A stretch of 46,927 nt of DNA from contig JAGCMD010000071.1 in the NCBI GenBank assembly GCA_017646765.1, positions 1 through 46,927 on the forward strand, given 5' to 3'. The stretch is from Elusimicrobiaceae bacterium. GTDB lineage: Bacteria; Elusimicrobiota; Elusimicrobia; Elusimicrobiales; Elusimicrobiaceae. Within the stretch, counting starts at the first letter, position 1, and the number at the start of each line of letters is the position of its first letter. The notes beneath the pieces were generated by a model. The model was not told the DNA's origin, searched no databases, and was given only the letters and a program-made list of their open reading frames with translations. The position numbers were made by a program, and so were the translations under genes. Shown piece after piece: positions 6,737 to 14,541 of the stretch.

Positions 6737-8341
6737 ATGGCATGTAAGCGTTTTGTTCAAATTCTACTGATTGCCGGTTTACTTTTTGCCGCTTCGTTAG
6801 GGCGGGCAGCGCTGTTTGTTTCCAAAGATGACGGATTTACGCTGGACATGCCTTCCGGTTGGAAACAATCCGCCAAATCGCCGACGGGAACCGTGCTTGC
6901 CATAGAAAAAGGCACTTCCACTATTGAGGTTAAAAAAATTGATTGCCCCACCGAAACATGCATTGAAGGCAAAATCACGAACGATTTAACCGAACTGAAA
7001 CGCAAAAAAATGCAAGTTGTCGGCAATTCCTACACCGGAGAAGATATTAAGCGTATTGAATTTTCCACCGGGGAGCCTTTCTTCTACATTAGTTTTTATA
7101 CACCTAAAAATGATTTCGGCGCCGGCTATTTTTTAATTAACGGCCAAGCTTACTCTATTTTGGCGCGGAATTTAACCTATGCGGAAACCGATTTAATTTT
7201 CTCTTTTATTTCTCCGAGAAACCCACAAAAAGTCAGCCCCGAAGAAGAACAAACCTTGGAAATGGACCTGCAAGATCCGCGTGCTTATAACATTGCCGCT
7301 ATGCCCGACGTGGAAGAACAGACTGTTACCGCTCCCGATGAAAATGCCACCGCGTCCAAAAATACTTCTTCCGGCAAATCTACCGCCAAACCGCTAAAAA
7401 ACCGGTTGGCCAAATTTCGCATAAATACCTTTATCTCTCAACGAATGCCGCCTTACATCCGTCAACTGGGCCACGGTTTTGACGCTTTCGTGTTTGTTGG
7501 GCTATTATACATATTGCTACTTTGCGGCATGTTACTTATACGTTTGTGGAAACGGCCGCAGGTAGAAATTCCGGCAGCTAACCCGAATTCTCTGTATCCG
7601 ATTCGCTTTACCCGTTTGTATGGAACTCCTTCACTGATTTTCCGTGCCAAAGACAACCAAGGCAATATCCTCATTTCACTATCCAACCGTTGGGATAGCT
7701 TATTTCTTTTGTCGGGCATTTTACTGGTTGTATTTACCGGATTTTTATTAGCAACGTGCGGAATGATAGAGAAAACGCAACTTTTGACGCTTTCTACGTT
7801 TACATACGACACGATTTACTCTTTCTGTTCGTTACTTATTCCCCTGGGCATTATCATTTTCTTCTGCGGGATGATATGGTCTCAACTGGTGCTTAGAGAA
7901 ATTAGCCTTTTTGACCGTAAGGGGAAAAAAGCCGCCGTCGTATTGCAAAAAGGTTTTGGGCTAACTACCGAAAAGTATGAAATTTATTTTGCCCGCTCCA
8001 AAGAAGTACTCATAGCCGTACGGCGGCGTTTTGTGTTGCGACGTAGATGGCAGCTTCTCAGTTACGACGGCAATTTATTAGCCGAGATTGTTGAGCATGG
8101 CTCTTGGATGCGCAGCGTGCTGCGCAAATTATGCGGGCACTTGTGGGGTTTCCTACGGACCGATTATGATATTTACGGCCAAATGGATAGCACCGGTTCT
8201 ATCCGAAACGATCACGCCGCTTTTAATTGTTTTACCTGCCAGCTTGATAAACCGCAAGCTATCAACGCGCGCGATTTGCTGGTAATGTCGCTTTTAATCA
8301 ACATCCGCGACAGAGATAAATGGTATCCGTGGTTCAACTAG
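6737..8341 (+). CDS. Membrane protein with large extracytoplasmic N-terminal domain, unknown function
   Basis: A 534-residue protein that I do not recognise. It starts with a signal peptide (cleaved near GRAA, about residue 25), then an extracytoplasmic domain of about 135 residues beginning FVSKDDGFTLDMPSGW, which resembles the small lipoprotein-like domains that bind or sense envelope components, with two cysteines (DCPTETC). A disordered Glu/Thr/Ser linker (about 165-220) follows, then three membrane segments (about 249-270, 321-343 and 360-386) and a cytoplasmic basic domain of about 150 residues. The downstream PBP4-type gene starts 3 bases after its stop, so the two are co-transcribed and a role in the cell envelope is likely. 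Confidence 0.6.
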   Translation: MACKRFVQILLIAGLLFAASLGRAALFVSKDDGFTLDMPSGWKQSAKSPTGTVLAIEKGTSTIEVKKIDCPTETCIEGKITNDLTELKRKKMQVVGNSYTGEDIKRIEFSTGEPFFYISFYTPKNDFGAGYFLINGQAYSILARNLTYAETDLIFSFISPRNPQKVSPEEEQTLEMDLQDPRAYNIAAMPDVEEQTVTAPDENATASKNTSSGKSTAKPLKNRLAKFRINTFISQRMPPYIRQLGHGFDAFVFVGLLYILLLCGMLLIRLWKRPQVEIPAANPNSLYPIRFTRLYGTPSLIFRAKDNQGNILISLSNRWDSLFLLSGILLVVFTGFLLATCGMIEKTQLLTLSTFTYDTIYSFCSLLIPLGIIIFFCGMIWSQLVLREISLFDRKGKKAAVVLQKGFGLTTEKYEIYFARSKEVLIAVRRRFVLRRRWQLLSYDGNLLAEIVEHGSWMRSVLRKLCGHLWGFLRTDYDIYGQMDSTGSIRNDHAAFNCFTCQLDKPQAINARDLLVMSLLINIRDRDKWYPWFN

Positions 8342-8344
8342 TTT

Positions 8345-9802
8345 ATGCGTTTTTTCCTGCTGGGATTATTATTACTCCCCTCTTTATTAAACGCCCAACC
8401 GTTGCAAAACTGGGTAGAAGAAAAGATCAAACACCCCGTTCTGCGCGGGGCTGTTTGGGGTGGTATTGCGGTACCGGCCCAACCCGGTCAAGGCCCTTTA
8501 TTTGCTTTGCAAGACAGCACCCGTTTAACGCCTGCCAGCACACTTAAACTTTTAACTACCGCCGCTATCTTAGAAACCTTGGGGCCGCATCACCGCTTTG
8601 AAACCAACCTGTATATGCAAGGGACACCGGATGAAAAAGGAACCTTAAACGGAAACTTGTATTTACAAGGCGGCGGTGATATGACACTGGGATCCACGCG
8701 GGTAGTCGGCGCAGAAACATGGCAAACGGTAGCTAAGCGCTGGGCAAGCAGTGTTAAACAAGCAGGCGTTAGCCAAATTAACGGAGATTTAATTGCCGAT
8801 ATATCTTTGTTTGAAGGACCAACCATTGCGCCTAAAGTAAATTGGGAAAATATGGGCAACTATTTTGCAGCCCCCGCGTCGCCCCTTTGCTTTAATGACA
8901 ACTTGTTTGACATTTATTTTAAACCCGAAACACACGCCAACCGCCCGGTAGAACCAGACCGCACCGAACCTAATTTGCCCGACATACACCTGCAATCTTT
9001 TATTACCACCGACGGGAAATCAAACAAAGACAATGCTTATGTGTACGGCGCGCCCGGGCAATATGATTTAAAAATATTCGGCACTATCCCCACAAGCGCC
9101 AAAGGGTTTCGTATTAAAGCGGCTTTGCCGGATCCGGCCCTTTTTGCCTTGCAAGCTTTCAAGCAAGCCTTAGAAGAACAAGGTGTTCGTGTTACCGGCC
9201 AACTAAAAACTTCTGCGCAAGCCCCCGATTATAACACGCTGCAACGGCTGGATAAATATCTTTCGCCCGAGTTAAAAGATATTATTTTTATTGTCAACAA
9301 ACGCAGTTTTAATTTGTATGCGGATATGCTGCTGCGGCACTTGGCCGTCCATGCGGGGCAAAAAGGAAGCATTGAAAACGGACTGGTTCAGCTGAAACAA
9401 TTTTTACTTACCCGCCGGTTAGCCGGGCTTAACGAAACCGTACTTTACGACGGTAGCGGCCTATCACGTGATAATTTACTTACACCGCGAGTACTGGTAG
9501 CTGTACTCAATTATATGGCGCAAAGCCCGTATTTTGAGTATTATTACAACTCGCTGGCTACCCCCAATGACCGCGGAGACTTGTTGGTATTGCGACGCTA
9601 TCTAAAATCTAAAAAGAAAATAGAAGACGTGCGCATTAAAGGCGGCACAATTGATAACGTCAAAGCCATTGCCGGATATGTCCGCGCGGAAAACGGACAG
9701 CTGATTTCTTTTGTACTGATGGCTAATAATCTGGCCGGGAAAGATGAGGCCCTTTTCCGCATTCACGAAGATATTATTAAAGAATTACTGCAAATTAAAT
9801 AA
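8345..9802 (+). CDS. dacB: D-alanyl-D-alanine carboxypeptidase/endopeptidase, PBP4 (S13) family
   Basis: A 485-residue secreted penicillin-binding protein of the S13 family. The signal peptide ends near residue 17 (LLNA). The SxxK motif is Ser65-Thr-Leu-Lys68 in PASTLKLL, the second motif is Ser321-Phe-Asn323 in KRSFNLYADML, and the large insert domain typical of PBP4 lies between them. The third motif, normally KTG or KSG, reads Lys432-Gly-Gly434 (RIKGGTIDNV), so the usual hydroxyl residue is missing although the flanks match the family (IAGYV). The family trims D-Ala or cleaves 4-3 crosslinks in periplasmic peptidoglycan. Length is normal. The stop is 5 bases before the end of the convergent MATE gene. 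Confidence 0.88.
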   Translation: MRFFLLGLLLLPSLLNAQPLQNWVEEKIKHPVLRGAVWGGIAVPAQPGQGPLFALQDSTRLTPASTLKLLTTAAILETLGPHHRFETNLYMQGTPDEKGTLNGNLYLQGGGDMTLGSTRVVGAETWQTVAKRWASSVKQAGVSQINGDLIADISLFEGPTIAPKVNWENMGNYFAAPASPLCFNDNLFDIYFKPETHANRPVEPDRTEPNLPDIHLQSFITTDGKSNKDNAYVYGAPGQYDLKIFGTIPTSAKGFRIKAALPDPALFALQAFKQALEEQGVRVTGQLKTSAQAPDYNTLQRLDKYLSPELKDIIFIVNKRSFNLYADMLLRHLAVHAGQKGSIENGLVQLKQFLLTRRLAGLNETVLYDGSGLSRDNLLTPRVLVAVLNYMAQSPYFEYYYNSLATPNDRGDLLVLRRYLKSKKKIEDVRIKGGTIDNVKAIAGYVRAENGQLISFVLMANNLAGKDEALFRIHEDIIKELLQIK

Positions 9803-9807
9803 ATCTC

Positions 9808-11178
9808 TCAGGCACCGGTAATTTCTATAGTTTTCCACTTGCCTTGTAAAAAGCGCGCCAGCATCAGTAACGCCGTCAGCCACGCATAAAAGGTCAGCCA
9901 CGCCCATACCCATACCACGGACAATTTCCACACATACACAATTAGCCATGTCCCGGGGATTAAAAGCCCCCACGCGCACGTGAGCATAACTGTCATATAA
10001 AACTTAGTATCCCCTGCTCCGCGCAAGGCTTCACCAAAAATTAAATACGTCGCATCCCCCACTACAAAAAAACTCATCAACCGCATCAAGGGATACGTTT
10101 GGGCGGCAATTTCCGCAGCATTGATGGACGATGGCGGAATAAAAAGTCCCACGAAAAATGGGGTGAAACAAAAGAAAATTATGCCTATACTCACTGCATA
10201 TCCGTAGCCGATTTTGCACGCATTTTTAACTACACATACACTTAAATCAGGCCGTTTAAGCCCCTGATATTTACTGACTAAAATTTGTATACCGATACCG
10301 AGCCCAAGCACCAACATAAATACCACCGGCTGCATGGACATTACCACATTGCTGGCTTCCAGCGAAATGATGTCAATGTGCCCTACCATAAACGTAAAAA
10401 GCGTAAACGACATGATATCCATTAAAAATCCAAATCCGTTCGGCACGCCAAAACGCAAAAGCCGCGAAAAAACCGGCTTATAAAACCCGGCCAGTTGCGT
10501 GATGCGGTAGTCTCTTCGTAAGCGGCGGCCTAAAATAAGCCCGACGTAAATAAGCGTCATAGACAGTGCCCCCAACACGGTAGACCACCCCGCCCCGCTA
10601 ATACCCATTTGCGCAAAACCGAGTTTCCCAAAAATCATCACATACCCAAGCACCATGTTGACCGTGTTACCCACCAAGGCAGCGTACATGGGTATTTTTG
10701 TTTGGCCCCGTCCGCTGAAAAAACTGGACAGCGCGTTATTGATTACTACAAGCCCCGCAAATAAATTTAAGATTGTAAAATATTTTATTTCTAAAGAAGT
10801 TACTTCCGGGCTGTGATTAAAAGCCCGAATGAGTGCATTTCCCACCGGTGTTAAACCTGCCAACACGACCGATGATACGACCGCCAGCAACACCCCCTGC
10901 CACAAGGAAACCGTAACCGACGCCCGTTTTTTCTTCGCATAATACTGCGAAATAAAAACGCTCGTGTAACTGGCCAACCCCATAAACATACTGGCAAATG
11001 TCAGCGCAAGCGCCCCCGCCGGCACACACGCCGCCAATGCCTCGTGCGAGTGCCATGCCAAAAACATACGGTCCGCAAATTGCATCACTACTTGCGCCGC
11101 CATAGTAATAATCAGCGGGTAAGACAAGGTCCACAATTCACCCAGAGAGGCTGGCGCGTGTGTATTGTTTCGTTTCAT
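9808..11178 (-). CDS. MATE family multidrug/Na+ (H+) antiporter
   Basis: An inner-membrane protein of 456 residues with about twelve hydrophobic segments and the MATE layout: LSYPLIITMAAQVVMQFADR at the start, the first-half signature with VPAGALALTFASMFMGLASYTSVF, and a second half beginning after RRLRRDYR with RFGVPNGFGFLMDIM. The family exports drugs or metabolites in exchange for Na+ or H+; the substrate cannot be predicted. ATG 11178 (MKRNNTHAP) is preferred over an ATG at 11229, because the latter would place the terminator of the upstream cold-shock gene inside the reading frame. Confidence 0.88.
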   Translation of the reverse strand: MKRNNTHAPASLGELWTLSYPLIITMAAQVVMQFADRMFLAWHSHEALAACVPAGALALTFASMFMGLASYTSVFISQYYAKKKRASVTVSLWQGVLLAVVSSVVLAGLTPVGNALIRAFNHSPEVTSLEIKYFTILNLFAGLVVINNALSSFFSGRGQTKIPMYAALVGNTVNMVLGYVMIFGKLGFAQMGISGAGWSTVLGALSMTLIYVGLILGRRLRRDYRITQLAGFYKPVFSRLLRFGVPNGFGFLMDIMSFTLFTFMVGHIDIISLEASNVVMSMQPVVFMLVLGLGIGIQILVSKYQGLKRPDLSVCVVKNACKIGYGYAVSIGIIFFCFTPFFVGLFIPPSSINAAEIAAQTYPLMRLMSFFVVGDATYLIFGEALRGAGDTKFYMTVMLTCAWGLLIPGTWLIVYVWKLSVVWVWAWLTFYAWLTALLMLARFLQGKWKTIEITGA

Positions 11179-11187
11179 TTCGTCCAC

Positions 11188-11212
11188 AAAAAAAGAGCCC
11201 CTTGCGGGGCCC
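11188..11212 (-). terminator. Rho-independent terminator of the cold-shock gene
   Basis: On the minus strand GGGCCCC pairs with GGGGCTC around a GCAA tetraloop (one G-T pair), followed by seven T. It is 21 bases downstream of the csp stop and 10 bases before the MATE start, so the MATE gene is probably read at a low level by read-through or from a weak internal promoter. Confidence 0.85.
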
Positions 11213-11232
11213 TTTGAAAAGTCTTTCAAAAC

Positions 11233-11436
11233 TTACAGTTTGACGACTTTAACGGCCTTCGGGCCTTTTTCAGATTCTACGACTTCAAATTCCACTTCTT
11301 GACCTTCGGCCAAGGTTTTGAAACCGTCGCCTTGAATTTCTTGATAGTGTACAAAGAGATCTTTAGAACCATCTTCGGGGGTTACGAAACCGTAACCTTT
11401 TTGATCGTTAAACCACTTCACTTTTCCTTTAGGCAT
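11233..11436 (-). CDS. Cold-shock protein (CspA family)
   Basis: A 67-residue single OB-fold protein with both RNA-binding motifs: KGYGFV (about 13-18, RNP1) and DLFVHY (about 26-31, RNP2, where FVHF is usual). It opens with KGKVKWFND. The family binds single-stranded RNA and DNA and melts structures in mRNA, acting as an RNA chaperone in the cytoplasm; many members are constitutive. The gene has its own promoter, an AAGGAA ribosome site, and a strong terminator, so it is monocistronic. Confidence 0.96.
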   Translation of the reverse strand: MPKGKVKWFNDQKGYGFVTPEDGSKDLFVHYQEIQGDGFKTLAEGQEVEFEVVESEKGPKAVKVVKL

Positions 11437-11498
11437 GTTACTTATACTTCCTTACTTTAGTTAAATTAGGCAACCGGTTACCCGGAGTACCTATAAGT

Positions 11499-11504
11499 AT
11501 TATA
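11499..11504 (-). promoter_or_regulatory. -10 box of the cold-shock gene
   Basis: TATAAT on the minus strand gives a transcript with a leader of about 55 bases before ATG 11436. The leader contains a GC-rich self-complementary stretch (GGTAACC within 11468-11485) that could fold. A -35 box is not obvious (TTGCGT at 19 bases). Confidence 0.45.
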
Positions 11505-11565
11505 CTATAAATTTTTATAAAAAACGCAACTGTTTTTTATCCTTTTTCTTCCTTTGGAAAAAATT

Positions 11566-11571
11566 TATAAT
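11566..11571 (+). promoter_or_regulatory. -10 box predicting a leaderless formiminotransferase mRNA
   Basis: TATAAT ends 6 bases before ATG 11578, so the expected first transcribed base coincides with the A of ATG. There is no Shine-Dalgarno site. The -35 region is a pyrimidine run without a good hexamer. Confidence 0.5.
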
Positions 11572-11577
11572 AAAGAT

Positions 11578-12546
11578 ATGCAAATTATAGAAGCCGTCCC
11601 TAATATTTCCGACGGGAAACACCCGGATATTATCGCCCAAATAGTTACTGCGGCCGCTGACGTACCCGGGGCACGCGTGCTGCATGTGGACAGCAATGCC
11701 GATGCGAACCGCACCGTTATTACCCTGGCCGGAGAGCCGCAAGCGGTGGCCCAAAGTGCCTTTTGTTTAATACGCGCAGCTACCCAACGCATTGATATGC
11801 GCAGCCAACACGGCGCGCATCCGCGGTTAGGAGCCGTAGATGTTTGTCCGCTCGTTCCGATACGCGAAATTTCTTTGGAAGAAACGGCCCAATATGCAGA
11901 CGAACTTGCCCGGCGTGTGGCAAACGATTTGCAAATCCCCGTTTATTTATACGAAGAGAACGCCCGCACGCCGCAACGCAAAAACTTAGCGGTTATACGG
12001 CGGGGGGAATATGAAAGTCTGCCGCACAAACTCGCCACGTTGCCGCCGGACTACGGCCCGCAAACATGGGGCGAACACGTTGCCAAAACGGGAGCCACCG
12101 TTATCGGTGCACGCAAATTTTTAATTGCATTTAATATGTCTTTAGATACGCAGGACGTAGCCACCGCATGTGAAATTGCCGCGCGGTTACGCGAGCGCGG
12201 CGGCGGATTAAAAAGCGTCAAAGCGATTGGGTGGTATATGCCGGCGTACCGTTGCGCGCAAGTGTCGTGCAATTTGACGGACTTTGCACAGACGGGATTG
12301 GCCGAAGTTTTTGAAACGTGTAAAAAATTAGCCGCCGCACACGGCCTGCAAATCACCGCCGGAGAACTCATCGGCCTCGTGCCACAAGCGGCGCTTATTC
12401 AAGCCGGAAAATTTTACGCGCCCAACGAAAAAAATACCGCCGAGCTTATCAACGCAGCGGTAGAAAATTTGCTTTTAAGTAATCTAAAACCTTTTGTGCC
12501 CGGCGAGCGGATTTTGGAGCAGGCACTCGGTTCAACCTACTTATAA
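11578..12546 (+). CDS. ftcD: Glutamate formimidoyltransferase-type protein (FtcD N-terminal domains)
   Basis: A 322-residue cytoplasmic protein matching the formiminotransferase half of FtcD: IEAVPNISDGK at the start (usual ECVPNFSEG), the DANRTVIT segment (usual H/D-x-NRTV), and the catalytic-region signature GAHPRLGAVDVCPLVPI with His and Asp. The family moves a formimino group from N-formimino-glutamate to tetrahydrofolate in histidine breakdown. The cyclodeaminase domain is not fused. No other histidine-degradation gene is nearby, so a related folate role is possible. ATG 11578 is used because the sequence MQIIEAVPNIS aligns with the family start; a TTG 24 bases earlier would add unmatched residues. 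Confidence 0.85.
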   Translation: MQIIEAVPNISDGKHPDIIAQIVTAAADVPGARVLHVDSNADANRTVITLAGEPQAVAQSAFCLIRAATQRIDMRSQHGAHPRLGAVDVCPLVPIREISLEETAQYADELARRVANDLQIPVYLYEENARTPQRKNLAVIRRGEYESLPHKLATLPPDYGPQTWGEHVAKTGATVIGARKFLIAFNMSLDTQDVATACEIAARLRERGGGLKSVKAIGWYMPAYRCAQVSCNLTDFAQTGLAEVFETCKKLAAAHGLQITAGELIGLVPQAALIQAGKFYAPNEKNTAELINAAVENLLLSNLKPFVPGERILEQALGSTYL

Positions 12547-13682
12547 GGCGGCATATATAACTCTTGGAAATACCGGGTTACTTCCGGTTTCAAAAGTAGC
12601 GCGGTAATGTTCGTGTCCGGGTATTTTCGCGTTAATTTATGAAAAAATACCGCCAATTTGCCATAATCTACCGCACTGTTTACATTCGGATATTCTACTT
12701 CCGTCATTAAATCAATTCCCATCACTTCTTTATACAAAATATCTGCCAACATAATATCCCGTATACTGTTGGGAAGTTCCGTCAGCACATATTTTCCTTC
12801 CTCGGCTTCAAGCACTCCCGGGAAAAAATTTTGAACGTGTAACAATTCGTGTAATGCACATAATGCCACCGGAAAATATTTTCCTTTTTCTTCTGAAAAA
12901 ATCGGAGCTAAAATTACTTGTGCATTCCAATCGTTTTGAGGATTATCCAAATCGGAAATATACGTCACGCTCCTAAAATCCTCCATGATAGCATCCGTCA
13001 TAAAAAAAGACATCCATTGTTTGGATACCCCCAACTCCTTCTCACCCAAACTATATAACATTTCCCAAGCAAGCGGCTCTATCTCATCGCGAAATTCCAA
13101 CGGCAACATCTTAAACCGATTTTCATCATATAAAACTTTGGTTAACCACTGATACGCCCAATTTCCTCCAAACTTTTTTTCCAGTTCCCTGAAATCGGCC
13201 GCATACGCACCTAACACAACCGAGTTTTCCGCAAAAGAAGACATACGAATACGCGGTACTTCATTGGGGAAATACTTGAGCAGTTTATATCCGGCCAAGT
13301 AGGCTTTCATCGTGTTTACGTCGTTCACATCGGGTAAACCGTTATCTAATTTTACCGTATCTAATTTTCCACGATAAAATTCACGCTGATTTTGGGGCAA
13401 CTTATCCATTAAATTTTCCATACGCACAAACACATCCCGGGCTTGTTCGGGGGTGGGTTGATAATTTTTACCGACATACCGCTCCGGCCCGCCTGCAGCG
13501 CGTGAAGCCGCCATTTGAGCGGCAATTTCGTGCTCTACTTTTCGGCTGATATTGCGTGCTACGGTATTTTGTGCGGCCCCGTACCGTTGTTTAAGCGGCG
13601 AACTATTAACGGTTTGGGCAACGGCATCCGTCACAACCGTTCCCAACAGCAAAGCGACTAAACCTAAAAATGTTTTTTTCAT
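12537..13682 (-). CDS. Secreted putative zinc metallopeptidase (HELLH motif)
   Basis: A 381-residue protein with a signal peptide (about 1-22, ending AVAQ). Residues 278-282 read HELLH in the hydrophobic context ALCALHELLHVQNFF, which fits the zinc-binding helix of zincin peptidases (two His ligands, catalytic Glu279). Glu302 in LTELPN, 20 residues later, is a possible third ligand of the gluzincin type. I do not recognise a named peptidase family, and the upstream 250 residues show no known domain. Its 3' end overlaps the convergent formiminotransferase gene by 10 bases. The promoter and a 16-base palindrome lie directly upstream. Confidence 0.65.
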   Translation of the reverse strand: MKKTFLGLVALLLGTVVTDAVAQTVNSSPLKQRYGAAQNTVARNISRKVEHEIAAQMAASRAAGGPERYVGKNYQPTPEQARDVFVRMENLMDKLPQNQREFYRGKLDTVKLDNGLPDVNDVNTMKAYLAGYKLLKYFPNEVPRIRMSSFAENSVVLGAYAADFRELEKKFGGNWAYQWLTKVLYDENRFKMLPLEFRDEIEPLAWEMLYSLGEKELGVSKQWMSFFMTDAIMEDFRSVTYISDLDNPQNDWNAQVILAPIFSEEKGKYFPVALCALHELLHVQNFFPGVLEAEEGKYVLTELPNSIRDIMLADILYKEVMGIDLMTEVEYPNVNSAVDYGKLAVFFHKLTRKYPDTNITALLLKPEVTRYFQELYMPPYK

Positions 13683-13688
13683 AACTTC

Positions 13689-13704
13689 TCCTATACTTAT
13701 AGGA
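13689..13704. promoter_or_regulatory. 16-base palindrome at the start of the HELLH protein transcript
   Basis: TCCTATACTTATAGGA has 7-base arms around CT. It covers the predicted transcription start, part of the -10 box and the AGGA of the ribosome site, a position where a repressor or a small RNA hairpin could block expression. Confidence 0.35.
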
Positions 13705-13729
13705 TAGAGGTTTTAGTCGGTACAGACAA
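13701..13729 (-). promoter_or_regulatory. Promoter of the HELLH secreted protein
   Basis: On the minus strand TTGTCT (13724-13729) is separated by 17 bases from TATCCT (13701-13706), giving a leader of about 12 bases with AGGAG before ATG 13682. Confidence 0.45.
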
Positions 13730-13780
13730 GAGTCTTTAGACCTACATAGGCTCTGGGTCTTTGTGAACCGGTAAAGGAAT

Positions 13781-14539
13781 TTACAACAACGTGACAAGCC
13801 GGACGTAATCCTGTGGCGAAAGTTGCTCCGGACGGATGGTAAACGGCCAATGTAAAGAGGTAAGCGCGGCGGAAATTTTTTCTTTGTCATACCCGCTTAG
13901 CACAAGTGCGTTTAATAAAGTTTTACGACGGTGTAAAAAAGCAGCCATTACCACGTCGTGCAACCTTTTCCACGGCACAGCGGGCGGGGTGATTTTTTCA
14001 AAAGCCAGCACGGCACTTTCCACTTTCGGCGGCGGCGCAAAGGCACTGCGCCCCGCTTTACAAATTAAATTCACGCGGGCGCGAAGTTGGCTGAAAATAC
14101 TTAAAGGCCCGTAAAAATCATCCCCCGCTTTAGCGCGTATTTTTTGCGCATGCTCTTTTTGAAACATAAAAACCGCCGTTTGAAAATACGGCCACGCTAA
14201 CACTTTATCTAAAATTTCCGCCGCGTCAATATAGGGCAAATTACTGACAAACTCCGTCGGCACGGCGGGCAAATTAGTCAAATCAAACGTTAAAAAGTTT
14301 TGCTGTATAATCGTTACCCCCGCCTGCCCCGGCAAATGCGCGCGCAAAAAAGAAACCATTTCCTGGTCAATTTCCACGACGGTAAATTTTTTTAACCCGC
14401 GCGCAATTAGCTCCCGGGTCAGCGCGCCTTTTCCGGGGCCGATTTCCACCATATTATCCGCGCGCAATAAGAGGGACGCATCCACAATTTGCGTGATGAT
14501 ATTTTTATCAATTAAAAAATGTTGGCCGTATTTTTGCAT
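13781..14539 (-). CDS. rsmA: 16S rRNA dimethyladenosine transferase RsmA/KsgA
   Basis: A 252-residue methyltransferase that dimethylates two adjacent adenosines near the 3' end of 16S rRNA using S-adenosylmethionine. Family marks are YGQHFLID at the start, the cofactor-binding motif EIGPGKGALT (about 33-42), the acidic VEIDQEM, and the catalytic NLPY at SNLPYIDAAEIL (about 120). The C-terminal helical domain (KTLLNAL, RPEQLSPQDYVRL) is complete. It follows the TPR gene by 2 bases, so the two are translated from one mRNA. Confidence 0.95.
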   Translation of the reverse strand: MQKYGQHFLIDKNIITQIVDASLLLRADNMVEIGPGKGALTRELIARGLKKFTVVEIDQEMVSFLRAHLPGQAGVTIIQQNFLTFDLTNLPAVPTEFVSNLPYIDAAEILDKVLAWPYFQTAVFMFQKEHAQKIRAKAGDDFYGPLSIFSQLRARVNLICKAGRSAFAPPPKVESAVLAFEKITPPAVPWKRLHDVVMAAFLHRRKTLLNALVLSGYDKEKISAALTSLHWPFTIRPEQLSPQDYVRLVTLL

Positions 14540-14541
14540 AG

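Noticed and set aside
11179-11229. Upstream start (ATG 11229) for the MATE gene
   Set aside because: It would translate through the csp terminator hairpin and its T run; ATG 11178 begins right after it and fits the family start.
13730-13780. Hairpin after rsmA as a terminator
   Set aside because: Only a five-base stem (AGACC/GGTCT) with a 12-base loop and no T run could be drawn.
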